A DNA stretch of 64,000 nucleotides from JABFRJ01 sp031374735 (GTDB lineage: Bacteria; Pseudomonadota; Alphaproteobacteria; Rhizobiales; Hyphomicrobiaceae). The stretch lies in contig JANMGQ010000227.1 in the NCBI GenBank assembly GCA_031374735.1, forward strand, positions 1-64,000. Reading direction: 5' to 3'. Shown in pieces: positions 42,274-51,508 of this stretch; position 1 is the stretch's first letter; each line of letters begins with the position of its first letter. Below the pieces are notes generated by a model. That model ran no database searches. It was not told the DNA's origin and worked only from the letters and a program-made list of their open reading frames with translations. Position numbers and translations under genes: made by a program.

Positions 42274-42326
42274 CAAAAAGAAGGCACCGACGTGCGGTCG
42301 CGAATTGCGACCTCACGTCGGTGCTC
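42274..42326 (-). terminator. Rho-independent terminator of the cpa/tad operon
   Basis: On the minus strand GCACCGACGTG (42324-42314) pairs with CACGTCGGTGC (42294-42284), with an inner GGTCGC/GCGACC extension, followed by CTTCTTTTTGC. It lies 34 bases past the tadC stop. Confidence 0.9.
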
Positions 42327-42359
42327 ATTCCAAAACTCAAGCGCCCCGAAGGAGACGGA

Positions 42360-43331
42360 TCACTCCCATCCCTTCACCTGGATGATCGCCGGACCGATGA
42401 TGACGATGAACAAGACGGGCAGGAAGAAGATGATCATTGGAACGGTCAACTTCGGCGGCAGCACGGCGGCTTTCTTTTCAGCTTCCGACATGCGCATTTC
42501 GCGGTTTTCTTTGGCCATTGTGCGCAGCGCTGCGCCGACAGGCGTACCATATCGCTCTGCCTGAATGAGCGCCGTGCAGACGGCCTTCACGCCAGGCAAA
42601 CCCGTGCGCTTCGAGAAGTTCTCATAGGCTTGGCGGCGCTCTGGCAGGTAAGACAGCTCAGCTGTCGTGAGCGAGAATTCTTCGGCGAGTTCGAGAGAAG
42701 CGTTGCCGACTTCTGCCGACACTTTGCCGAAGGCGGCTTCGGTCGACATGCCCGATTGGACGCAGATCAACAGCATGTCGAGCGCGTCGGGGAAGGCTTC
42801 CTTGATGGACTGCTGGCGCCGCTGCACCTGGTTTTCGATGAACATGTTCGGCAGGTAATAGCCGATGTAAGCGGCGCCGAGCGCGACAGCCAGCTTCACG
42901 ATCGGCGGATAGTCATACTCGGCGATCACGAACATATAGATGAGGCCGGCAATCGCGATGATCGCGGGCATGGCCAGGCGAAAGAACATGTAAGCGATCA
43001 GCGGCGCTTGTCCGCGCAAGCCGGCCTGCTTGAGCTTGTCGCGCAGCTCGTCGCTTTCAAACATCTTGCGCAGGTCAAGTTTGTTGACAATGTGCGTCAT
43101 GAAGCCCGAGGCTTCCTGGCGCAGCTGCGGCTTGCCGTCCTTGCTCAGCGCGCCGAGACGCGACGTGCGCATCTTGTCACGTTCGACCGCCATGACGCGC
43201 ATGCGCGATGGCAGACGATCTCGCGACAGCGATGGCAGCAGCAACGTCAAGACCATGGCGAACATGGCGATCGCCGCCAGGATCGTGACGAGCACCTCCG
43301 GCTTGACGATGGCTTCAATGAAATCCGACAT
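42360..43331 (-). CDS. tadC: Tad pilus assembly inner-membrane protein TadC
   Basis: TadC is one of the two GspF-like membrane platform proteins of the Tad (Flp) pilus. The 323-residue product has N-terminal hydrophobic segments (LVTILAAIAMFAMVLTLLLPSL), the conserved T2SF domain (FPDALDMLLICVQSGMSTEAAFGKVSAEVG) and a C-terminal membrane helix (PMIIFFLPVLFIVIIGPAII). It is the last gene of the minus-strand cpa/tad set, 65 bases after tadB, and is followed by a terminator. Confidence 0.9.
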   Translation of the reverse strand: MSDFIEAIVKPEVLVTILAAIAMFAMVLTLLLPSLSRDRLPSRMRVMAVERDKMRTSRLGALSKDGKPQLRQEASGFMTHIVNKLDLRKMFESDELRDKLKQAGLRGQAPLIAYMFFRLAMPAIIAIAGLIYMFVIAEYDYPPIVKLAVALGAAYIGYYLPNMFIENQVQRRQQSIKEAFPDALDMLLICVQSGMSTEAAFGKVSAEVGNASLELAEEFSLTTAELSYLPERRQAYENFSKRTGLPGVKAVCTALIQAERYGTPVGAALRTMAKENREMRMSEAEKKAAVLPPKLTVPMIIFFLPVLFIVIIGPAIIQVKGWE

Positions 43332-43396
43332 GGCGTCCTCGGTCGCTTGTAGTTTGTCGTGCGCAGGGATTGATACTCGGAACGGGGTGTTTCGAC

Positions 43397-44407
43397 TCAG
43401 TATTTGAAATTGATCATCTTACGCATGATCATGATGCCACAGAACATCCAGAAGGCGCCGGCGAGCGACAGGAACATGCCGAACTGCTTCTTCCACAGGA
43501 GCTCGATGTAGGACGGTGTGGTGATGTAGACGAGTGTCATCACCGCGGGCGGCAACATGCCGAGCACCATCGCCGATGCCTTCGCTTCTGCCGACAGGGC
43601 CTTCACCTTGGCCGAGAGACGCTTGCGGTCACGCAGCACGCCTGAAAGGTTGCCGAGAGCTTCCGAGAGGTTGCCGCCGGCCTGCTGCTGAATGCCGATC
43701 ACGATGGCGAAGAAGCGAACTTCGGGCAGCGGCAGGCGCGACATCATGCGCTCGAAGCACTCCTGAAGCGGCACCCCGACGCGTTGCTGTTCGACAACTT
43801 CCCTGAACTCGGAGTTGATCGGATCCGGGCTTTCCCGCGCGATGATGTTGAGGCACTCGTTCAGCGGCAAACCGGACTTCACGCCGCGCACGATGACGTC
43901 GATCGCGTTGGCAAACTCATTGAGAAACTTGTTCTGCCGGTTCTTCACCATCTGGCCCAGGAACCAGCGCGGCACGCCCAAGAATCCGACGAGCCCAACG
44001 GCTGCGGCGACGAACAAGGGCAGGCTCGGCGCCAGCACTTTCGTCAAAACCGCGCAGACCACGCCGCAAACCACGCTCGCAATCCAGAACGTCTGCACGC
44101 CAATCGTCAGGCCTGCGCGCTGGATCATCTGCTTCAGCGTGACTTTGGACTTGGCCTTCGCTTGCGCTTCCATCTCCTTGATGGTTTCCGCGACCTGCTT
44201 CTTGCGGTTGGCGCCCGCATCTGCAGTCGTGGTGGCGACGCGGCCGCCAGGACGACTGGTCCGTGACGTCTCGGAGACGCCCTGCATGCGCTGTTCGGCG
44301 CGACGCTCGCCGGTCAAGAACGGAGCAATCACCAGGTAGACGATCGCGACGACGCAAAGGCCTGCGAAGGCGACGAGGCCGTAGAAAATCAGATCATCTT
44401 GCGACAT
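43397..44407 (-). CDS. tadB: Tad pilus assembly inner-membrane protein TadB
   Basis: TadB is the second GspF-like platform protein. The 336-residue product begins with a membrane helix (YGLVAFAGLCVVAIVYLVIAPFL), has a long basic cytoplasmic segment, and contains the T2SF domain ending EFANAIDVIVRGVKSGLPLNECLNII and then ALGNLSGVLRDRKRLSAKVKALSAEAKASA. The gene follows cpaF by 57 bases. Confidence 0.9.
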   Translation of the reverse strand: MSQDDLIFYGLVAFAGLCVVAIVYLVIAPFLTGERRAEQRMQGVSETSRTSRPGGRVATTTADAGANRKKQVAETIKEMEAQAKAKSKVTLKQMIQRAGLTIGVQTFWIASVVCGVVCAVLTKVLAPSLPLFVAAAVGLVGFLGVPRWFLGQMVKNRQNKFLNEFANAIDVIVRGVKSGLPLNECLNIIARESPDPINSEFREVVEQQRVGVPLQECFERMMSRLPLPEVRFFAIVIGIQQQAGGNLSEALGNLSGVLRDRKRLSAKVKALSAEAKASAMVLGMLPPAVMTLVYITTPSYIELLWKKQFGMFLSLAGAFWMFCGIMIMRKMINFKY

Positions 44408-44464
44408 CGTTCAGTCCTCCAGACTTCAGGCAGCGCAGGACACAAGGTCCCGCGCGGAACCAGG

Positions 44465-45970
44465 TCATTCGCCCATCGGGTTGCCGTTGACGTCGGACAC
44501 TTCGGCCGACGCCAGAGCTTCTGCGAGACGGCCGGTCTCGCCATAATATTCGGCCCGCTCCCAGAAGCGGGGGCGCGCAATGCCGGTCGAGCGGTGACGG
44601 CCAACGATCTTGCCGTTGGCGTCTTCGCCGAGAATGTCGAACACGATGATGTTCTGCAGGGTGACGACTTCGCCTTCCATGCCGATCACTTCGGTGATGT
44701 GTGTGATCTTGCGCGAGCCGTCGCGCAGACGCGAGGCCTGCACAATGACGTCGACCGAACCTGTGATCATTTCACGGATGGTCTTGGTCGGCAGGGCAAA
44801 GCCGCCCATCATGATCATGGATTCCATACGGCTGATGGCTTCACGCGGGCTGTTGGCGTGCAGCGTGCCCATGGAGCCGTCGTGGCCGGTGTTCATGGCC
44901 TGCAACAAATCGAAGGCTTCGGGTCCGCGGACCTCACCGACGATGATGCGTTCAGGCCGCATACGCAGGCAGTTCTTGACGAGATCACGCATGGTGATCT
45001 GGCCTTCGCCCTCGAGGTTCGGCGGACGCGTTTCCAAGCGCACCACGTGCGGCTGCTGCAGCTGAAGTTCGGCCGAGTCCTCGCAGGTGATGATGCGCTC
45101 GTCGGCGTCGACCGTGCCCGAGATGCAGTTGAGCAGCGTCGTCTTGCCCGAGCCGGTACCGCCGGACACGATGACGTTGCAGCGCACGCGGCCGATGATT
45201 TCGAGAATGGTCTTGGCGGCCGGTGTGATGGAGCCGAACTTGACCAGCTGCTCGAGCTTCAGGCGGTCCTTCTTGAACTTACGAATGGTGAGGCAGGCGC
45301 CATCGATGGCGAGCGGCGGGGCGATGACGTTGACGCGCGAGCCGTCTGGCAAGCGGGCGTCGCAGATCGGCGAGCTTTCGTCGACGCGACGGCCAACCTG
45401 GCTGACGATGCGCTGGCAGATGTTCATCAGCTGCGCGTTATCGGCAAAGCGGACGTTGGTCTTTGTGATCTTGCCGCCGACTTCGATGAAGGTCGCATTG
45501 GCGCCGTTGACCATGATGTCGGCGATGTCGTCGCGGGCGAGCAGCGGCTCCAGGGGGCCGTAGCCGAGCACGTCGTTGCAGATGTCTTCGAGCAGCTCTT
45601 CCTGCTCGGCAATCGACATCACCACGTTCTTCAGCGAGATGATCTCGCTGACGATGTCGCGGATTTCTTCGCGCGCGGCGGCGGCTTCGAGCTTGGCCAG
45701 CTGCGTCAGGTCGATGGTGTCGATCAGCGCGTTGAACACCGTCGTCTTGACGTCGTAGTACTCTTCCGAGTGCCGACGCTGCGGTTCGGCGGCCAGTTCG
45801 ATCTTGGCGGCGGTGGCCGCGGCTGATGCCGCCGCTGGTGCCGTTGCAGCCTTTTGCGCTTCGACAGGTTTGCTACCCGCGTCAGCCTGTTTGGCGGGCA
45901 CCGCGGCGCCTGTGGGCAGGATGGGCTTGCGAGGCGCGGCTGGAGCGCCACCAGATCTTTTGCCGAACAT
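44465..45970 (-). CDS. cpaF: CpaF/TadA family ATPase
   Basis: The secretion ATPase that powers pilus assembly. Walker A is IVSGGTGSGKTTLLNCISG, the Asp box and Walker B follow in RIITCEDSAELQLQQPH and RPERIIVGEVRGPEAFDLLQAMNTGHDGSMGTLHANSPREA. The N-terminal 70 residues are low-complexity (Ala/Pro/Lys-rich). The 501-residue length fits the family. It lies eleven bases after cpaE. Confidence 0.95.
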   Translation of the reverse strand: MFGKRSGGAPAAPRKPILPTGAAVPAKQADAGSKPVEAQKAATAPAAASAAATAAKIELAAEPQRRHSEEYYDVKTTVFNALIDTIDLTQLAKLEAAAAREEIRDIVSEIISLKNVVMSIAEQEELLEDICNDVLGYGPLEPLLARDDIADIMVNGANATFIEVGGKITKTNVRFADNAQLMNICQRIVSQVGRRVDESSPICDARLPDGSRVNVIAPPLAIDGACLTIRKFKKDRLKLEQLVKFGSITPAAKTILEIIGRVRCNVIVSGGTGSGKTTLLNCISGTVDADERIITCEDSAELQLQQPHVVRLETRPPNLEGEGQITMRDLVKNCLRMRPERIIVGEVRGPEAFDLLQAMNTGHDGSMGTLHANSPREAISRMESMIMMGGFALPTKTIREMITGSVDVIVQASRLRDGSRKITHITEVIGMEGEVVTLQNIIVFDILGEDANGKIVGRHRSTGIARPRFWERAEYYGETGRLAEALASAEVSDVNGNPMGE

Positions 45971-45981
45971 GGGTCAGCTCC

Positions 45982-47292
45982 TCAACGCTTCAGTTTCAGT
46001 TTAGCCAACATGGAACCAAGCGCGCTGCCGGAGGCGGCAGCAGCAGGGTTCTTGTCTGCCTTCGTTTCACGGCGGTTGGCGAGCAACATGGCGAGGTCGC
46101 GGAACTGGCCTGCGGCCTTTGCCTTCGCCGACATCTCTTCGATCATCTGGCCGTTGTTGGCCGCCTGGCCGAAGTTTTCGGTGTCGAACTCGATGACGCA
46201 CGAGGGCTCGATGCCAACGGCGGCAGCGAACTGACTGGTCGGGATCTCGGCGCGCTTTGGCACCTTCGACATGTTGATGATGAGATGCGGTGCCGCATCG
46301 TTGTTGCGAGCGCCTTTCAGCTGCTCGAAGATGTTCTTGGCGTTGCGCAGGTTGGCGAGATCGGGCGTCGCTGTGACGACGATCTGGTCGGCTTGCATCA
46401 ACACGCGTTTGGCCCATGGGGTCCACACGTGCGGCAAGTCGACGGCAACCACCGGCACGTTCTGGCGAACGATGTCGAGCACCACGTCACAAGCGTCGGC
46501 CGAGATGTCGAACTCACGGTCGAGAACGGCGGGCGCCGCAAAGATCGACAAATGCTCCGTGCACTTGTCGAGCAGGCGATCGAGCAACATTTCATCGAAC
46601 CGCTCCGGGCTTTGGAGCGCTTCGAAAATGCCCTGGGCCGGATCGCGGTTGAAGTCGAGCCCGGCAGTGCCGAAAGCCAAGTCGAGGTCCGCGACAACGA
46701 CGTTGGTCTTCAGATGCTCGGAGATGGCCCATGCAACGTTGTGGCAGACGGTCGACGAGCCAACTCCGCCTTTGGCGCCGATGAACGCGATGACACTGCC
46801 GACGGGATCGCTTTCTGGATCGTTGTAGAGGTTCGACAGGCTTTCAAGAAGTTGCAGAGGCTCGACGGGGGCAACGAGATATTCGCTGACGCCGCGCTTC
46901 AGCAGCTCGCGGAACAAGACGACGTCGTTGACGTGGCCGACGATCATCACCTTCGTGCCGGCGTCGCAGCACTCGGCGAGAGCGTCGAGCTGGGCGATCA
47001 TATCTTCCCGCGGCAGCGTCGATTCGATCAAGATCAGGTTCGGCGTCGGGCTTTCCTGGTAGTGCGCCACGGCGGCAATGGCGCCGCCCATGTGCACCGA
47101 GACGTGCGCTTTCGAAAGGCGGCGGTCCTCAGCGGCGGCCTGGATGGCCTCTGCTGTGTCGCCGTCTTCGCAGAAGGCTTGAATAGAGATGCGTGGGATC
47201 GGGCGGGCCCGATCGTGCCGATCTTCGTGGCCGACCAGGGCGATATCCTGACCCGTCTCGACTGCAGCGGCCATGTTGGCTTTTCTGGTCAT
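45982..47292 (-). CDS. cpaE: CpaE/TadZ, pilus localisation ATPase
   Basis: CpaE/TadZ positions the Tad secretion apparatus. The N-terminal receiver-like domain (about residues 30-140) precedes a MinD/ParA-like ATPase with the deviant Walker A VIAFIGAKGGVGSSTVCHNVAW, and VVADLDLAFGTAGLDFNRD and TATPDLANLRNAKNIFEQL. Start is set at ATG 47292 (MTRKANMAAAV) because GGGGG sits just upstream and the longer frame overlaps cpaD. The C-terminus ends with low-complexity SALGSMLAKLKLKR. Confidence 0.9.
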   Translation of the reverse strand: MTRKANMAAAVETGQDIALVGHEDRHDRARPIPRISIQAFCEDGDTAEAIQAAAEDRRLSKAHVSVHMGGAIAAVAHYQESPTPNLILIESTLPREDMIAQLDALAECCDAGTKVMIVGHVNDVVLFRELLKRGVSEYLVAPVEPLQLLESLSNLYNDPESDPVGSVIAFIGAKGGVGSSTVCHNVAWAISEHLKTNVVVADLDLAFGTAGLDFNRDPAQGIFEALQSPERFDEMLLDRLLDKCTEHLSIFAAPAVLDREFDISADACDVVLDIVRQNVPVVAVDLPHVWTPWAKRVLMQADQIVVTATPDLANLRNAKNIFEQLKGARNNDAAPHLIINMSKVPKRAEIPTSQFAAAVGIEPSCVIEFDTENFGQAANNGQMIEEMSAKAKAAGQFRDLAMLLANRRETKADKNPAAAASGSALGSMLAKLKLKR

Positions 47293-47305
47293 GCCGGTAT
47301 CCCCC

Positions 47306-48034
47306 TTAGTATTGCGTGGTCTTCGACACACGTTCGTCAGCCGACCGGTCCGCACCAGTTACGCTGCCTTTCGTGTATTTTTCGTAGATGGCGTCGTTGC
47401 GAGGCGCGTGACCGCCGCTCATCGTGCGCGGGCCGATCAGGTCAGCCGGGTTGGCGATGTGAGCCGCCAGGTTGCGCTGCTGGGCGCAGCCGAAGTTGTG
47501 GTAGCTGGTGTTGCGTGATGCTTCGGCCAAGTTGTCAGGCCAGCGACCGCATTCCGGGCCCTCGGCATGGAAGCGCAGGTAGGACACGCGGATTGCGGCC
47601 TGGTGATCGCCTTCGGCCGCATACGGCTCGATCGAGACGGCCTGGTCGGTGAAGCCGCGGTCGGCCAGCATCGGGCGGATATCCGATATAGCGTGCATGG
47701 ACGCGGTTTCGTTTGGCGAACCTGCCGGCACCGAGATGACCAACTTGCTGTTACCACTGTCCGTCGCGCGGTATTTTTCGACGAAGTTGTAGAGTTGCGC
47801 GCGCTGGCTTGGCGAGAGGCCGTTCTGCCCGCGGGGCACCCGGAGGCTCATGGTGTGCGGCTTCTGGCTCACCATGATGGGATGCCGCTGTGTTGGCTCC
47901 AGCAAGGTCCACCCGGCCGACTGGCTTGGCTTATCGTACAGGGTTTCGCAGCCGGCGAGGGTCAAGCCGAGGCTGCTGATGGTGAAAGCAAGGCCGGCAC
48001 GGCGCAGGGCGCGGGTGACGTCATAGGTGGTCAT
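47306..48034 (-). CDS. cpaD: CpaD family pilus assembly lipoprotein
   Basis: A 242-residue outer-membrane lipoprotein of the Tad system: the lipobox is seen in TISSLGLTLAGCETLYD (Cys at about residue 29). RGQNGLSPSQRAQLYNFVEKY and the later NFGCAQQRNLAAHIANPADLIGPR segment (a CpaD hallmark, with a conserved Cys) are present. It lies 30 bases after cpaC. Confidence 0.9.
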   Translation of the reverse strand: MTTYDVTRALRRAGLAFTISSLGLTLAGCETLYDKPSQSAGWTLLEPTQRHPIMVSQKPHTMSLRVPRGQNGLSPSQRAQLYNFVEKYRATDSGNSKLVISVPAGSPNETASMHAISDIRPMLADRGFTDQAVSIEPYAAEGDHQAAIRVSYLRFHAEGPECGRWPDNLAEASRNTSYHNFGCAQQRNLAAHIANPADLIGPRTMSGGHAPRNDAIYEKYTKGSVTGADRSADERVSKTTQY

Positions 48035-48064
48035 GATACGCTCCGGTAATGGGTGGGCTTAAGC

Positions 48065-49669
48065 TCAGTCGACGATGAAGCCGTGCGAGCCCTTGAGATC
48101 GCCTTCAGGTGCCGGTTTGCCTTTGCCGTAGACGCGGTTCAGGTGGCCGAGGATGTTGCCTTTGAGATCGGACGCCGCCGCGAGACCGTCATCAGGACGC
48201 GACAGGTTCTGGCGGGCCGTCGGGCGCACCATGTAGGGCGTCACGATGATCACCAGTTCCGTCTCGTTGAGCTGATAATCCTTGCTGCGGAACAGTGTGC
48301 CGAGGACCGGCACATCTTTGAGGGCCGGGAAGCCGTCGATGTTCTGGCGTGTCTGGTCCGAGATCAAACCAGCCATTGTCATCGAACCACCAGACGGCAA
48401 CTCGACCGTCGACAGAGCCGAACGCTTGCGCAGCGCGGGGATCTGAACGCCGCTGGTCACGATGGCGCCATCGCTGGTCAGCTCCGACACCTGCGTGTCG
48501 ATCTTCAGGCTGATGCGGCCTTCCGACATCACCACCGGGGTGAAGGCGAGTGCAATACCGTATTCCTTGAACTCGATGCCGAGCGTGCCGATCGAAGAGC
48601 TCGATGTGTAGGAGACCGGGACCGGGTACTCACCACCAGCCAGGAACTTGGCTGTTTCACCAGACACTGCAGTGAGTGTCGGTTCAGCGAGCGTCTTGAC
48701 CAAGCCTTCGCGCTCGAGTGCCTTCAACTGAGCGCCGATGCAAAGAGGACCAGAGCTGAAACGTCCCCCGATGCCGCTGCCAGCCGATGCTCCGCAATGC
48801 GCCGTTGGCATCTGGCCGAGCGTTGTCGCGGTGGTCGGAAACTCGTTGCTGGTTCCAAACGCCGTGCTGAAGTTACCAGTGGTGATCGAGCCGTTGAGAT
48901 TGATGCCGAACTGCTTCAGCACCGTGCGGTTCACTTCCGCGACCGTCACCTTCAGCATCACCTGATCATCGCCGTCGACCGAGAGCATGTTGATGACGTG
49001 CTTGAACTTGTTCGCCTGGTTCGACGTGGCGGTGGTCTGCCAGGTGGTCACGCCGCCGATTTCCGTGCGGGTCGATGTTGCCGACGCGGCACCAATGGCG
49101 CCTTTGTTGGCTTCCGCATACTGTTCGGCAATCTGCATCGCCTTTGTGCTGTCCGATGGGCTTCTCACCGAACCGGTCAACACGATCGACGCGCCCGCCA
49201 GTTCCGACTTGACGTTGGAGCCCGGCAGCAACTTGCGCAGCAAGTTATCAAGACTCGACAAGTCGCTGCCGATGTTGATTTCGAGCGTGGCGATCTGGTT
49301 GCCCTGACTGTCGAAGAAGAACACGTTGGCCGAGCCTGGCGCCTTGGCGACGAGGAACACACGATCCGACGTCTGCAGAATGACGTCGATCTTGTTGGGA
49401 TCCGACACCATGACGTCGCGCAGTTCCATCGGGAACTGGATCATCATGGAGCGGCCGTTGCCGAGGTTGATCTGCCGGTTGATCGGAAACTGCGAATTCG
49501 CAGGGATCCGCATCATCGTGTTGTCGGAGATGATGCTATTGCCTGGGACGGTGTCCTTGGCGCCCTTTTTGGTCGGTGCGGCCTGAGAGAAGGCCTCGTC
49601 GGGCGACATCCAGAGGCCGGCGGCCACCAGCGCGGTCGCGCTGCAGGCCAGTTTCAGAGTCATCTTCAT
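48065..49669 (-). CDS. cpaC: CpaC/RcpA outer-membrane secretin
   Basis: The secretin forms the outer-membrane pore of the Tad pilus. A signal peptide (LKLACSATALVAAGLWMS) leads into the N-domain (IQFPMELRDVMVSDPNKIDVIL), a BON-like domain (SIVLTGSVRSPSDSTKAMQIAEQYAE) and the secretin C-domain (LEREGLVKTLAEPTLTAVSGETAKFLAGGEYPVPVSY ... GFPALKDVPVLGTLFRSKDYQLNETELVIIVTPYMVRP). The length of 534 residues is normal. Confidence 0.92.
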   Translation of the reverse strand: MKMTLKLACSATALVAAGLWMSPDEAFSQAAPTKKGAKDTVPGNSIISDNTMMRIPANSQFPINRQINLGNGRSMMIQFPMELRDVMVSDPNKIDVILQTSDRVFLVAKAPGSANVFFFDSQGNQIATLEINIGSDLSSLDNLLRKLLPGSNVKSELAGASIVLTGSVRSPSDSTKAMQIAEQYAEANKGAIGAASATSTRTEIGGVTTWQTTATSNQANKFKHVINMLSVDGDDQVMLKVTVAEVNRTVLKQFGINLNGSITTGNFSTAFGTSNEFPTTATTLGQMPTAHCGASAGSGIGGRFSSGPLCIGAQLKALEREGLVKTLAEPTLTAVSGETAKFLAGGEYPVPVSYTSSSSIGTLGIEFKEYGIALAFTPVVMSEGRISLKIDTQVSELTSDGAIVTSGVQIPALRKRSALSTVELPSGGSMTMAGLISDQTRQNIDGFPALKDVPVLGTLFRSKDYQLNETELVIIVTPYMVRPTARQNLSRPDDGLAAASDLKGNILGHLNRVYGKGKPAPEGDLKGSHGFIVD

Positions 49670-49709
49670 GATCGTTTACCTTGTGACCGCGTTTGTCTTT
49701 TGAAAGCGC

Positions 49710-50507
49710 TCAGTTGCCGCCGACCCCATAGGCCCGCGACTTGGCGCCATAACGCATCACTCGGATTGAATTGCCTGATTCACGCTTGCGATCGCCGGTA
49801 CCGACAGCGGTGTTGGCGTCTGCGATGGAGCGCAGAGAAAGCGAGATTTCGCCCATCGAATTGGCCAGGGCGAGCAACTCGGCCTGGCGTGGTGTCAGTT
49901 CAAGCGTGGCCGTCTGACCTTCGGCGGTGCGCTTGCCTTCTTTGGTTTCGATGATCTGGCCGACGGCGAGGATCCGTACGTTGCGGAACAGCGTGTCGGA
50001 GACGAACTCTTCGGCGCCGCCGTTGCGACCGCGCTTGCGCTGGATCAGGATCACGTCGACGAAATCGTTGGGCAGGATCAGCTTACCGGCAGCCGTCTTT
50101 TCTTCGATGCGGGTTGAAATGGCGCGCATGCCAGCCGGCAGGATGGCAGACATCACGCCGCCTTCGCCAGCCTTGACGAGCTTGACTTCAGTGATCGGCT
50201 CGCCGGCAAGAAGTGGCACGCGCGCGATGCGCTTTTCGAAATCCTTGATATTCTTGCCGCGACCTTCGACAACGTAGCCCTGGCCGAGCGCGCCCTCGGG
50301 CCACTCCTGCCAGCGGAAGGTTGCCCCGGTGGTGATTTCGCCGAGGCCGATTTCCTTCGATGCAACGAGGACCTTGGTCGAGCGGATGCTTGGCGTGTCC
50401 GGCTGTTGGACCACGGTCTCTTTGCGGTTCATGGAGGCGAACAGAAACACCGCCCCAAGACCGCAAACGCCGGCCACCGCCATCCCAATTTTCTGCCCTT
50501 TTTTCAT
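49710..50507 (-). CDS. cpaB: Tad pilus assembly protein CpaB/RcpC
   Basis: CpaB/RcpC is a periplasmic protein with an N-terminal membrane helix (MAVAGVCGLGAVFLFASMNR) and a SAF domain (LVASKEIGLGEITTGATFRWQEWP), followed by the RcpC domain (AILPAGMRAISTRIEEKTAAGKLILPNDFVDVIL). It is the second gene of the pilus operon. A 255-base gap holding a strong hairpin separates it from cpaA. Confidence 0.9.
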   Translation of the reverse strand: MKKGQKIGMAVAGVCGLGAVFLFASMNRKETVVQQPDTPSIRSTKVLVASKEIGLGEITTGATFRWQEWPEGALGQGYVVEGRGKNIKDFEKRIARVPLLAGEPITEVKLVKAGEGGVMSAILPAGMRAISTRIEEKTAAGKLILPNDFVDVILIQRKRGRNGGAEEFVSDTLFRNVRILAVGQIIETKEGKRTAEGQTATLELTPRQAELLALANSMGEISLSLRSIADANTAVGTGDRKRESGNSIRVMRYGAKSRAYGVGGN

Positions 50508-50683
50508 TGCGCGGATATCCTTCCAACCGACACGGTTCGGCTTCAGCCTTGGAAGGAGAATGCGGGAAAAACGTCACGAAACTCTTAATGGCGTGCCATT
50601 TTGAAACACGACTGGACCAAGTATTGGTCGGGAAGATGAGCGGCCCGTTGATCGCTGCTCCGATGTGGCACACGCCAAACGCA

Positions 50684-50713
50684 ATCGCCGCGTCCTTGTC
50701 GGGACGCGGCGAT
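50684..50713 (-). promoter_or_regulatory. Perfect 12-bp hairpin between cpaA and cpaB
   Basis: ATCGCCGCGTCC (50684-50695) and GGACGCGGCGAT (50702-50713) form a perfect stem with a six-base loop. No T-tract follows on the minus strand (the sequence continues GCGTTTGGCG), so it is more likely an attenuator or processing site than a simple terminator. The flanking gap shows no small gene. Confidence 0.55.
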
Positions 50714-50762
50714 CAGGTCGAGTTCACTGAGACGGTGCCTTTGGGCGGACAGCCGGCGGCGC

Positions 50763-51308
50763 TCAGCCTGCAAGCGAGGCGACCCAGATTGTCTGCGGAT
50801 AGATGTAGAGGGCCGCGGCCGACAGCGCGATGCCATACGGGATATCGCCGCGCGGGCGATGCAGACGCTCAAGCCAGACTTCCTTGGCGAGGCGAAGCGG
50901 CAAGGGGACGGCGCGGAACATCAACAGGGCGACGGCGAGCGCGCCACCGGCAACGCCAGCCAGCAGGACGTACATGGGCAGTTGCTCCCAACCGACCCAC
51001 AGCGCAACAGCCGCAAGCAGCTTGGCATCGCCACCGCCGATGACACGCAGCGCAAACAAGGCGAACGTCACGGCGAGCACGAGTGCTCCGGCCGCCACAT
51101 GCATGCCAAACGTTGCCAGCGTCATGCCCGGAGCAAACGGTGCCAGGATAAGAAAACCAGCGACCAGGAACAGCGTAATGCGGTTCGGAATGGTCATGGA
51201 GAATAAGTCGGTGAACGCCGCGAAGATCACTGCGACGGGGAAAACCGTGAAGATGGCCAACTGATACACGATGGACGCGCCTCTTGGACCGCTGATCGAT
51301 AACGCCAC
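50763..51308 (-). CDS. cpaA: Prepilin peptidase CpaA/TadV
   Basis: Inner-membrane aspartyl peptidase that processes Flp pilins. The hydrophobic protein has the conserved FAAFTDLFSMTIPNRITLFL motif (catalytic Asp in TDL) and GGGDAKLLAAVALWVG (second catalytic Asp in GGGDAK). At 181 residues it is normal for TadV/CpaA, a member of the type IV prepilin peptidase family lacking the methylase domain. It is the first gene of the minus-strand pilus set; no pilin gene is adjacent on either side. Confidence 0.9.
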   Translation of the reverse strand: MALSISGPRGASIVYQLAIFTVFPVAVIFAAFTDLFSMTIPNRITLFLVAGFLILAPFAPGMTLATFGMHVAAGALVLAVTFALFALRVIGGGDAKLLAAVALWVGWEQLPMYVLLAGVAGGALAVALLMFRAVPLPLRLAKEVWLERLHRPRGDIPYGIALSAAALYIYPQTIWVASLAG

Positions 51309-51442
51309 AGACGGCGCTCAGCGTGACGGTAGGCGATGCGGGTAAATTGTCTCTTAATGACACAGGTGACGCACCGGCAACATAGGTCGGTCGCGGCCGA
51401 GGCGGCGAATGACCCAAGTGCGCTTCACGTGTTGCCAAGACA

Positions 51443-51483
51443 ACAAAAGACACCCCGGAGCGCGATTTCGCTCCGGAGTGTCG
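51443..51483 (-). terminator. Rho-independent terminator of rpmH
   Basis: On the minus strand GACACTCCGGAGCG (51482-51469) pairs with CGCTCCGGGGTGTC (51462-51449; one G-U), followed by TTTTGTTGTC. It lies about 25 bases downstream of the rpmH stop. Confidence 0.88.
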
Positions 51484-51508
51484 CAAATGGCTGCTTGTCA
51501 ACGCGAAA

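Noticed and set aside
45826..49954. Two 600-codon open frames antisense to cpaE/cpaD and cpaC
   Set aside because: They cross confirmed Tad genes and show no family sequence.
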